A stretch of DNA of 64,000 bases from Thamnidium elegans. Taxonomy: Eukaryota; Mucoromycota; Mucoromycetes; Mucorales; Mucoraceae. This document shows, piece after piece, positions 12,642-22,630 of this stretch. Each line of letters opens with the position of its first letter. The stretch's first letter is position 1. The stretch lies in contig JAIXMG010000009.1 in the NCBI GenBank assembly GCA_025201345.1, forward strand, positions 62,001 through 126,000, given 5' to 3'. A program made the position numbers and the translations under genes. The notes under the pieces are model-generated. The model did no database searches. It was not told the DNA's origin and was given only the letters and a program-made list of their open reading frames with translations.

Positions 12642-13415
12642 ATAATAAAATTAGGCATTTAGACCAAATTGGATTTAAAAATTATCTTGTACCTATCGCA
12701 AAATATTTTCAATTTACATTAATTTAGAACAACTTATCTCACCATGGTTACTAAGTGCAATCACGCATTAACATTTCCTTAGCAACTATTTATTAGTAGT
12801 AATAGCATGCCTTTTGAGATTTTAAAAATAGGTAATTACTGTTGTTTTCCAGATTTATTTGAAGTGATTTTACACACTTCAAGGGGATTATATATCTATT
12901 AAATAAGAGGAATGTCAAGTCTCTTACAGGTAACTGTAGCGATAGAGTGGGCTTCCAAGCAGCCTACTGGTACGGCGATATGTAGGCGGAGCCAGCCGCA
13001 AGAAGTTTGACCATGATTCAGAGCCCACTCCGGACCGGACTAATCAGATCAAACAGAGTAGATCTTTTTTTTTAGAGTTTGAGGGCTTTTGAAGGATTCT
13101 GGAAAGATCAGTCCGGGCAGTATAGCAAGGCGCAAACCAAAAAAAAAGCGACAGACTATTGCAAAATGATGAACCGTCTCTTTTCTTCTACGTTAGTACA
13201 ACCAATCCCAACGTATCTATTTATTTTCATCATTGATCATGGCGAAGCAGATGGATCGATTACAAAATACGACCTCACAAAATTATACATAAAAAAAAAT
13301 AATAATAATGATAATGATTGGAAATAAATGGATATATGCAAAATATTTAGAAAACTTCGACATTAAAAAAACTGATTCGATTTTTTTTTGATTGTTTTAA
13401 ATTAGTTATTAAACA
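12642..13415. other. Intergenic region before RPL2
   Basis: The protein-coding signal is absent. The stretch holds a candidate structured RNA (12945-13073, listed separately). The remainder up to 13415 is presumed RPL2 promoter and 5' leader. Confidence 0.5.
12945..13073 (+). ncRNA. Candidate structured small RNA
   Basis: GAGTGGGCT at 12945-12953 pairs with AGCCCACTC at 13022-13030 (9 of 9). Inside, GCCTAC at 12962-12967 pairs with GTAGGC at 12982-12987. GC content is clearly higher than in the surroundings. The word CGGACCGGAC follows at once (13031-13040), and a run of nine T's at 13065-13073 could end a polymerase III transcript. I compared it by memory with tRNA, 5S, U1-U6, SRP and RNase P motifs and found no match. 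An H/ACA snoRNA is possible but unproven. Strand is chosen from the T run only. Confidence 0.3.
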
Positions 13416-14418
13416 ATGGGTCGTGTCATTCGTGCTCAAAGAAAGGGTGCCGGAAGTATTTTCCGCTCCCACACCGTTGGCCGTAAGGGTGCTGCCAAGC
13501 TCAGAGTTTTCGATTTCGCTGAACGTCATGGTTATGTTCGTGGTATCGTTAAGGATATCATTCATGACCCCGGAAGAGGTGCTCCTCTTGCCAAGGTAAA
13601 TACTATATAAATATGCAATAAAGTGATTTGGTATACTGACTTTATTTATTTATTTATTGATTTTAGGTTGTTTTCCGCGATCCTTATAAGTATGTACAAT
13701 TCTTTAAAGAAAATATAGTTAGAAAAAGAAAAGAGAAAGAAGGAGAAATAATAGATTTAGAAAAGAGGATGAATTACGTTATTAAAGAGAGGGGGATAAT
13801 ATGGATGACATGCGATGGAAAAGGTACTAATAAGTGTTTTTTTTAAAAAAAAATAGGTACAAGCTCCGTACCGAAACCTTCATTGCTACCGAAGGCATGT
13901 ACACTGGTCAATTCATTTATGCCGGTAAGAAGGCTACCTTGAACATTGGTAACGTCTTGCCTTTGGCTTCTATGCCCGAAGGTACCGTTATCTGTAATGT
14001 TGAAGAGAAGGTTGGTGATCGTGGATCTATTGCTCGTACCTCTGGTAACTATGCCACTGTTATTGGTCACGGTGATGATGGTAAGACCCGTATCCGTCTT
14101 CCCTCTGGTTCCAAGAAGGTCATTCCCTCTACCTCTCGTGCCGTCATTGGTATCATTGCTGGTGGTGGTCGTATTGACAAGCCCCTCTTGAAGGCTGGCC
14201 GTGCTTTCCACAAGTACAGAGTCAAGCGTAACTCTTGGCCCAAGACTCGTGGTGTTGCTATGAACCCCGTTGACCATCCTCATGGTGGTGGTAACCATCA
14301 ACATATTGGTAAGGCTTCTACTATGGCCCGTGACTCTCCTGCTGGTCAAAAGGTCGGTTTGATTGCTGCTCGTCGTACTGGTCTCCTCCGTGGTACCAAG
14401 AAGGTCAAGGATGCTTAA
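13416..14418 (+). CDS. RPL2: 60S ribosomal protein L2 (uL2)
   Basis: Exons 13416-13595, 13667-13689 (only 23 bases) and 13857-14418 give 254 residues, the usual eukaryotic uL2 length. It starts [14 protein letters not shown]. It contains the nearly universal [14 protein letters not shown] loop with the histidine important for the peptidyl-transferase centre. The middle intron of 167 bases has a GTATGT donor and ends in an A-run plus TAG. Codons are GC-richer and more biased than in neighbouring genes, as expected for a highly expressed ribosomal gene. Confidence 0.98.
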
Positions 14419-14762
14419 ATCTTTCAATAATAAATTGTTGTAATTTTTTTTATATATCTGTATACTTTTTTTTTTTTTTTTGCATATATCATATATAACA
14501 AACATTTGGTATTTCCCTTTCCTCTCTGTAAAACTTTAACCTTTTTTTTATTATTTGTTTCGTTGAATTTTTTTTATGGCGCTATATTTCGAACTAAAGA
14601 AAAAATTAAGTTTATAACTGTCTCTTGTTTCACGGATCATTAAAGTTTCATTTTTTTTTTTAATTTTCCTACAAACAAGTTACAATGTCTATATAAATTG
14701 CAAATATTGAATTACATTTATTGTTCATTTCCTTTTTGTTTAAAAAAAGTTAATTATTTCAA
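14419..14762. other. Intergenic, RPL2 3' end to next gene
   Basis: AT-rich DNA with T-rich tracts. No gene is seen. Confidence 0.4.
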
Positions 14763-15980
14763 ATGCCATTGCAAAAGATTTTGGCGCCTTTTTTACCTGG
14801 TTCACAACAACGTAATAAAAAAAAGGACGAGTATGTTGTCTCAAAAGAACAGGTCCTGTCACCTTCTTTACCTTTCAGTCCTCTTAAAAATAACTCACAG
14901 TATGGAGACCCAGTAATTGGGCTTTCAACCGTAGACGAAGACTCAAGCAGTGTCAGATCGAATGACACCTCACTAGACGACTTTGACGCTAAAGAGTTTG
15001 ATACTAACGAAGAATACGCTTTAATTGCTGACACATACACGCCTAATGACCAAAATGCACTGGTATTGCATGAGAACCCTACCTCATTTGAATTACATGA
15101 TAACGATGTTATTATTGAGACTGTACCCGAAGCTATTGACGACGGTTATTTTGATCAAGACATGATGCGCGACAGTACCGCGTCCTTAGCTATGTATCAA
15201 CCTCCTCACATACAAGCAGGTATTGATTTCTCTCCTCCAGCTGAATTCTTGGCCGAAGAAGAAGAGGAAGATACCATGTTGACGGAGTCTCCTGTTACGA
15301 CGGGCGTACCTTCTTCTCCACCCAAGGCCAATCGACCCAGAACACCACCTACACAGGAAGATCATGTTGCTGAACAATCTGTACCGACAGGCTTTATTCA
15401 GCCCGTACATACTGAATCTATACAAGACATCTTTTCTAGTCCCATATTGGAACATCCTTCTCATTTTGCTATGGAAACCACGTTTCGAAAAACCGATTCT
15501 GACTTTAAATCAAAGTGCATGAAAATGATCCGCAATGCAAAAGGACTCGTTTGTAAGCCTGAAACTCCAAAACACGTAAGTTTATCATTTTCTTTAAAAA
15601 AAAAAGTTCAAACGTATCGAAGTTAACGTTATTTTTTTAGTTGGGGCGAACGGTATCAAATACTACCATTAAATTGGAAAAAACTGTACCACACCCTCGG
15701 ACTGCACTTCGGCCAATTGATACGAGTCGTAAGTTTACAATTGTTATAAACTAATTACACTTCAACTAACTTTATTATTATTTTATTAGTTAGAGCCGTA
15801 AAAGACTTGAAAGAGGAAGAAGAGGCATCTACACCCATTTATAAACGTCATCATACTTTACACAAGTCTTCGACTAATTTACCAAACGTTGCACCATCTG
15901 TGCCTTACAAATCGCCTGTTGTCGGTAGCGATGCTTACGATATTAAATTACTTTGCGAACAAAGTTTCTTTGGTTGTTAA
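14763..15980 (+). CDS. Disordered protein of unknown function
   Basis: Exons 14763-15575, 15641-15728 and 15790-15980 give 363 residues. I do not recognise the family. The first 270 residues are acidic and proline/serine-rich, with several SP/TP sites that could be phosphorylated (SPSLPFSP, RPRTPPTQ). The last 90 contain a basic patch and end in SFFGC. There is no membrane segment or signal peptide. Reliable splice sites (GTAAGT donors) and consistent phases support a real gene. It follows RPL2 in the same direction but is separated from it by 344 bases. Confidence 0.75.
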
Positions 15981-16360
15981 TTAAAGAATATCCCGGATTC
16001 AAATAGGAACTTTGTTTTTTTTCTTCCTGATTTCATCATAACTATAGTATACATATATGTAGATTATTTAAACAAACATATCATAATCTGAACCTAATAA
16101 TAAATATATATATATTTGTTATATCTAAGATTTTTGGTCAATGGAGAAACCTAATTCTATAAAAAAATAAGTTATAATTTAAAGTTAGCATTGTTATTTT
16201 CGTTCCGGGGAAATAATCACTGCTTTTTATTAATTTACGGCGTAATAGTAACACTTTTTCTTCAATATTCGTACTTTTAGCTGCTATACAAGCTTTGTTA
16301 AAACTTAAAAAACAATTATTGTTCGTTTAGATCCGAAACTTTCAATTAAACTAATTCGTT

Positions 16361-16421
<61 letters not shown>

Positions 16422-16501
16422 GGATATGTGTATATATTTAAAATAAAAATGAGATAAAAAAATGACAGCTAGTTGAAAGATATATAAAAAAAAAAATAGA
16501 T
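15981..16501. other. Intergenic with long poly-T
   Basis: Convergent intergenic region. A run of 46 T's at 16363-16408 is followed by 13 A's (16409-16421), forming a T/A inverted tract. No gene is seen. Confidence 0.5.
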
Positions 16502-18044
16502 CTATTTAGTCAAAATTTCGCAACCAGTTTCAGTAACAAGCAAAGTATGTTCAAATTGAGCAGAACGCTTGCCATCACAAGTAACAGCAGTCCAGTTATC
16601 GGGCCAGATCTCATCTCTCCAACCACCTTCACAAATCATAGGTTCAATAGTGAAACAATGGCCGGGTTTAATAATACCAACTGCCTTATTGTCTAAACAG
16701 AAAAAAATTAGGAACAATATATCTCTAATTTTAAAACAAACAAAAAAAAAACAAACTTACTGCTATAATGGGGTACGTTAGGAGCGCAATGGAAAAGTTG
16801 ATTGATACCATGGCCACTGAATGTACGAACCACAGAGAATCCGTTCTTCTTGGCATGCTCTTCAATGACCTTACCGAAATCACGATATCTGATTCCAGGT
16901 TTAACCATTGCAATTGCCTTTTCTAAACACTCTCTAGCGGTCTTAATCAATAACTTGCCCTTATCGTCAACGTTGCCAACACAGTAGGTGGCGTTCATAT
17001 CACCATGGAAACCATTGTAGAAACAAGAAATATCAAGGTTGACAATATCTCCATCTTTCAAAGTATATTTATCGGGAATACCATGACAGATGACTTCATT
17101 GACAGAACTAGTTTTTTTGACGTATTAATAATCACGCTACATAAAAAAAAGGGTCTCTATTTACTTACATGCAGACAGACTTAGGGAACTTGTAATAGTT
17201 CAAAGGAGAAGGATAAGCTCCACGTTCAATAGTAGCGTTATGAATAATTTCATCTAGTTTATAATTCATTTTTTTTAGTATTGCAATTTACTCGAGTTCC
17301 TTTTCTTAATTTTTTTTTACCAAGTTCGTCGGTAGTAATACCAGCACGGATAGCAGCGGCACCAGCATCTAAAACTTCGCGAGTAATCTATATAAAGAAC
17401 ATCAGAAAACAAGAAACAAGAAAATGGTAAACTGACATACCTTACAAACTTTACGCATACCCTCAATTTCTTCTTCGTTACAGACTTTGATAGTTGAGCT
17501 GTTACGAACGTTTTGTTCAGAAATAGGGATACTAGTCTCGGAATAATCAGCTGTAATTGACAAGAGTTAGAAAGAAAAAAAAACTGATGTAGCACAAGAA
17601 CACTTACGACGCATAATGCCCTCAGGAACTTCACGTCTCGGAGAAAGAGGGTAGATAGCCTTAAGGTTACCAGTATAACGATAATTGGGGAAAGGGTTAT
17701 GAGGTTCACCTGTTACAAAGAAAAAAAAAGTTGGATTTTAGTAAGCTAGAGAATACTTTTTTTTCTTCTTTTTTTGCTCTTATTCAACATACTTTCAATT
17801 TTAGCTTTATGAGCTAACTTGTGTTGAGCCTTTTTTTTTAAAAAAAAATAAGAAATAGTTAGTTACCAAAAAAAAAAAGAAACAAAGGTTTTTTGACATT
17901 ATATGTATATACCCAGTTTGATTTAAAACAATCTTGAGAACAAAAGTATGAGCCTTCAATTTTCAACTTGATACAAGTAGGACATTGAAGAGTTGCGGTT
18001 TTACCACAACCCTTGGAAAGACAAATGTGATCACTAGCAGCCAT
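16502..18044 (-). CDS. MAP1: Methionine aminopeptidase 1
   Basis: Eight exons on the minus strand: 18044-17913, 17829-17793, 17709-17608, 17550-17441, 17387-17321, 17253-17169, 17107-16761 and 16692-16502, giving 356 residues. The enzyme removes the initiator methionine from nascent chains at the ribosome. The N-terminus has the paired zinc-finger region of eukaryotic type 1 enzymes (CPTC and CSQDC). The catalytic half shows [25 protein letters not shown] with the metal-binding aspartates, TFSGHGINQ and [10 protein letters not shown]. These supply the D-D-H-E-E metal ligands. It ends GCEILTK. Its 5' end faces the Fanzor-like segment, 326 bases away. Confidence 0.97.
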
Positions 18045-18141
18045 TGTTTAAAGGGTACAGCAAAGAAAGAAAACGATTACCAGTAAGCCCTTTTTTTCTC
18101 GCTTCCCCCCTCCTTTTAAAAAAATTAGATTACGTGACTGT

Positions 18142-18152
18142 GCTTAGAGGCG
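18142..18152. repeat. 11-base direct repeat, left copy
   Basis: GCTTAGAGGCG, present again at 19797-19807. The two copies bracket the Fanzor-like gene and could mark an insertion. They are not part of a longer match. Confidence 0.4.
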
Positions 18153-18370
18153 ATTTACTCTACGTCCTCGACTATTATACATATTAACAGAAATTTCAAC
18201 TTGAGACTGTCGATATCACTAATATATTAAAAATATAGGTATTGCGTATGATTGACAACAACCATAAATATTTCTACATCTTTCGTCCCGCTACTTTCTT
18301 CTTTTTTTCTTTTATTATTATTGTTGTTACCTTTTTAAACATATTAAATGTCTAAAAGAGTATTTAACAG

Positions 18371-19725
18371 TCCGATAAAAACGAAATTAAGGTATTAAAA
18401 AGAAATGCAAATTTGTCTTCTGTAAATAAAGAGGTATATACGCTTGATAAAGAACCTACTGGACTTTCTCTTTCGGAAAAGGATGTAGTGGGAATTGATC
18501 CCGGTAAGACTTTGGCCCCTTGATAAATATATGTATAATTTACTCAACAATCTTTATACTTAGGAGTGAGGGATTTGATAACGGGAGTGCGATCTTCAGA
18601 TAGTACGAAATCTTTTAGCATATCAAACAAAACATATAGGTAACCGATTTAGCTATACATATGAATATATATATATATTCTACTAAAATAACTCATCTTT
18701 ATTTAAAAAGCCTACGGAGTGGCCTTGAATGGTCTAGAAAAGTCGAGCTGAAAAATAGAGAGGATGATAATATACAACAAACATACGATCTATTAAAAAG
18801 TTCAAAGACTGAAAATCTACAAGAATATTTCATGTACTTAATATCTGTAACATCTACGCATAAAAAGTAAATATTATTGGTATTAAACATTAAACAATAT
18901 GACATTTAATTTTTTTTTATGATGCATAGCATTTTTTATTTCATGTCTCATTTTAGACATAGAGAAACGAAGGGGTATTTGTACTCAAATAGACAAATGG
19001 TTTTAGACTACATCTCGAACGTTGTAGAAAATCAAACTTGTAGTAATGAGCCCTTTTCTTTAACCCACCGTTCAACAAAGGTTAAAAGAAGAAAAGTGAG
19101 AAAGAGGTTTAGAGCTAAGCAGTCCTTTGTCCCGTCCGAAAAGCGGTCAATCATATCTTATGGAAATGCTAGCTTACAAGGTACTATAAAAACGTACACC
19201 CCTGTCCCAGTGAAGGTAATAATGAATTATATGATGTATATACCTCTTTATAACTTCTTTTTTATCAATAAATAGAAGACTATAATCGCAATTTCAAGTA
19301 AATCATTAGTTATACTGTTAGATGAATTCCGGACATCTGTAATTTGCTCAAGGCGCCACGGCACTTTGGAAAAGAAATATAGACGGTAAGTCTACTTATT
19401 TTTTGACAGTTCCAGACACTAACCACTTTTTTTTTGGCAGAAAAAAAGAAGGCGAAAAACACTACAAGTCTTTAAGTATGTCTAACCCCCATAATAATTA
19501 TGTACATGTACTAATATCATTTAACGCATAGTATACTGTTTAAAAGTTTGTCCAACTTGTTTAGATGGTAAAAAGATTCGGCACAGAGACGTATACGCCG
19601 CCATAAATATTAAAGGTATCATGATGGACTATATCAATTCTCAATACGATATTAAATCGAGACATCCATCACTATGCCGCGGTACACCACCAGCTGTAAT
19701 TCTACCTAGAGCCACCAGCTCCTAG
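18371..19725 (+). CDS. TnpB/Fanzor-like RuvC nuclease, N-terminally truncated
   Basis: Seven exons (18371-18503, 18564-18639, 18711-18866, 18957-19215, 19276-19385, 19441-19475 and 19532-19725) join without any stop or frameshift into 320 codons ending in TAG. The first exon follows an acceptor AG at 18370, so upstream coding is missing or unrecognised. Motifs in order are RuvC-I VVGIDPGVRDLITGV (D43), the DEFRTS block (D224/E225), and a zinc ribbon. RuvC-III is HRDVYAAINI (D276). These are signatures of TnpB and its eukaryotic relatives, the Fanzors, which are RNA-guided DNA nucleases spread with transposons. The first zinc knuckle reads CSRRH, lacking one exp­ected cysteine; the later CPTC is intact. 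The N-terminal RNA/DNA-recognition half (usually 200 residues or more) is not visible in the 326 bases before it. The gene may be a 5'-truncated or domesticated copy. Confidence 0.8.
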
Positions 19726-20361
19726 TCGAGCCTAATTGGAATATCTTTCTACACTTTAAAAAAGTCATGTTTTTTTGGAATGTTTTAGGATTGCCCGCTT
19801 AGAGGCGCAGTTATTCATAAAGAAAACCCATTCTCTTTATTTAAAGCCCTTCGTTTTTTTTTCTAGTTCCACCGCTCATTGACGTGTGCTAAAATTTTAT
19901 TTTTAATAAAAATTACTTTTACAAAAAAAAAAACATCCAATTTAAGTGTGTATAAGTACCGTTCCATTGGTTTAGTGCGCGTTAAAGAATTGAACAGAAC
20001 GAAGTCGAGGTTTATTAGTCTCTTTATGAATATATATATGCATTTTTTGTACGTTTATAATGAGACAAAAAAGGCGTGACCTTAGCCTTTTTTTTTCTTT
20101 TTAACATTCACACGGATAAACGTATCGGGGCAATATTCCGTACAGCCTTCTTCTTAATTTAGAGTATTAACTACTATTTAGTAAAATAGAGATAAGTGTT
20201 GCTAGCTTAAACAAGTATAAGCATAGATAGCGATGACCCAATATGATGTATAATAAAAAAAGAAGAAAAAGCCGATATATATTAATTTAGAAAAAAAAAG
20301 ATTCATTACTGCTTATTAGGTTTTTATCGTAATAATTACTGGGATAACCCCGAAGGCTTTA

Positions 20362-20395
<34 letters not shown>

Positions 20396-20704
20396 CATTT
20401 TATGCAAAAATACGTCCCATAGTATGTAGGAAACTACAAATGTATTATGCAGTTCCTGGGAAGGGGATCGTTATCAGGGTTTTTACAAGAAAAAGAGTTT
20501 TAATACGTCTAAAAAAAAGTTGCAGCAGAAATTAAAATAAGCTTTTTTACATCATTTTAATCGAGAAATTTTGTTTTATGATCAACTATTTTCGTGAAAA
20601 AAAGTTAAAAAAGGAGGGAAAAATGGTTAATGAATTATTAAAAACGCAATGTATCATGAGGTACTATACATGGTAAAAGTCATTATAAACAAAAGGAAAG
20701 ATCA

Positions 20705-20750
<46 letters not shown>

Positions 20751-21078
20751 TGTACGCACTTTTTTAAACACCAATCAAACTTAATTGTTGGATGAAAATA
20801 TAATATGTTATACTAAAAAAAGATATACCTGTGTTTCCATGGTACCCAAAATAATTTTATAGTGTGAGTGAAGCGTATGTAATATATATATATATAGTAT
20901 TTGTAAAAAAAAAAAAATGAGAAAAATGATGAATTTTTTCTTTTTTGCACATGTAATAAGAATAGATATAAAGAAAAAAAAAGAAAGGCATAAATAATAA
21001 AAAGGATATAATAGGTAAATAATAAGATAGTAGTAATAGTAATAGTATAAAAAAGAGAGGAAAGGGGAAAAAAGAGAC
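19726..21078. other. Intergenic region after the Fanzor-like gene
   Basis: No protein gene is seen. It has the right copy of the 11-base repeat (19797-19807), a poly-A tract of 33 (20362-20394) and a poly-T tract of 41 (20709-20749). The DNA just downstream of 19725 is where a Fanzor guide RNA would be expected; I see no clear large hairpin there. Confidence 0.5.
19797..19807. repeat. 11-base direct repeat, right copy
   Basis: Second copy of GCTTAGAGGCG (first copy 18142-18152), 72 bases beyond the stop codon of the Fanzor-like gene. Confidence 0.4.
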
Positions 21079-21871
21079 TTATGAGCCATCTCGTCGATAA
21101 GTTGCATGACTAGCCATATGTGGTTGCATTCCAGATAAATCCAGAGGGTGGCCAGGCGGTATCATAGTTTGTTGTTGTTGTTGTTGCTGATGACGATAGA
21201 CTTCCAACATATTTTCAAGTTCACCAATGCGTTGTTGATGTTGTCTTAATTTATCATGTAATAAGCGAATATGATCTACTGATTTTCGTAATATAGTACC
21301 TTTATTAGATTTTAGCGCATCTCGATCAGGTAACAGTGTTGCTAACTCAGTAATACGATCATTAATATTATCTCTCCTTCGACGTTCTACAGCATTATGT
21401 GATTCTCTTCTACGTCTCTTTTTCTCAAAAATATGTTGCATACTTTATTTAAATAAAATAGTTATTATTTTTATTGTCCCCCTTTTTTTTATTATTTATT
21501 TTTTCTTACTTTCTCTGTACAATTTCTTCATCAATAATACTATTGGGACTAGTAGGTGATACTAATGTATCTGACTGTGCTGACGAACCATAATACGGTT
21601 GAGGACTAGACGTAGATTTAATTGGATTAGGTGGCATATAAGAAGTCATATCATACTGTTGTTGAAGTCGATTAAATGATTTAGGTGAGTTTGGTAAAGG
21701 CATGTATGAATTCATTTGGTTCAATTTATTAGGAGGCGAGTCTAAAGAAGACGTTGTTATCGGAGACGGAAATGCTACTTTGTTATTAGTACTATCGTTA
21801 TTTACGTTGCTCAGGTCATATTGATTCGGATGATCAGTGTATGGCGATTGTTGAAATTGCATATTGTACAT
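21079..21871 (-). CDS. bHLH transcription factor
   Basis: Two exons, 21871-21510 and 21442-21079, give 241 residues. The basic region reads ESHNAVERRRRDNINDRI, with the H-E-R pattern that binds class B E-boxes (CACGTG). It is followed by helix 1, a loop with LLPDRDALKSNKG, and helix 2 (ILRKSVDHIRLLHDKL). A leucine-rich coiled coil with a Q run follows, suggesting dimerisation as in the USF/MITF/Cbf1 classes. The N-terminal half is disordered and rich in S, P, N and Q. It is presumably nuclear; its targets are unknown. Confidence 0.92.
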
Positions 21872-22231
21872 TACAAGTTTAAAAGAGGTAAAAAAAAAAA
21901 ATATAAAAAGGAAGAAAAAAAGATATTATAAAATAGTGTTTATATTTATATATGAGAAGAGGGGAGTGTGTGAAATAAGGCAGAAGGTAAAATGACGTAT
22001 ACCAAAAAACAAAAAAAAAAACTATTGGGAACACACAGACATTTTTGTTTCTGTAATAAACCTCATGATAAAAGCGGGATCACGGCCAATGTATTGCTTC
22101 CTTCTTATTTGCCGTTCATATTATATGACACAAAGATGACGTATATTTTCTTGTATTTTTTACTTTAGATCTATCCGAGTCTCTTTAATTTCTTTTTTTC
22201 TTTTTCATCTCTTTTATTATAAAATTGTAAA
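21872..22231. promoter_or_regulatory. Divergent intergenic region
   Basis: Non-coding AT-rich stretch between the bHLH gene and the small protein gene at 22232. A pyrimidine-rich tract precedes 22232. No specific site is recognised. Confidence 0.35.
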
Positions 22232-22420
22232 ATGTCAGATTCTGAAAATCCAACTAAAGAACCTTTTTCATCAGCTGGGGAATCCAAAACTGGTGGTAGT
22301 AAAACCTTATTCGGCATTGTTGCCGCTCCAATAGCTGCGGTAGGCGGTTTAATTGACCAAGTAACCCGAAAAATCACGAGGACAACAGACAATGACAACC
22401 AAACAAAGCCAAAAGACTGA
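22232..22420 (+). CDS. Small protein of unknown function
   Basis: A 62-residue frame, with ATG in an A-rich context after a T/C-rich leader. The ends are hydrophilic and charged, and the middle is a glycine/alanine-rich hydrophobic stretch (LFGIVAAPIAAVGGLI) that could be an amphipathic or membrane-touching helix. No family is recognised. A GA dinucleotide repeat lies about 120 bases downstream. The start context and composition favour a real gene, but chance cannot be excluded. Confidence 0.45.
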   Translation: MSDSENPTKEPFSSAGESKTGGSKTLFGIVAAPIAAVGGLIDQVTRKITRTTDNDNQTKPKD

Positions 22421-22540
22421 TTTGTGTGTATATTTTATTATTAAAAAAAAAGTTTTTATTTCGTTTCTATTAAATTTGAAAAGGGGAGTTTCTTTTTTGA
22501 AGGGGGGAAATATTGAAATAATGAATGGAAATAATACAAT

Positions 22541-22573
<33 letters not shown>

Positions 22574-22630
22574 AAGAGTATGTGTGCGATAATAATGAAG
22601 TTTTTTTTAATGCTTTTCTTTTGTTTTCTT

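Noticed and set aside
13079..13327. 82-residue open frame before RPL2
   Set aside because: Low-complexity ending, no family, and located in the RPL2 upstream region after a T run. Probably chance.
13843..14505. 220-residue minus-strand frame over RPL2
   Set aside because: Antisense shadow of the codon-biased RPL2 exon; threonine/asparagine-rich as expected for such shadows.
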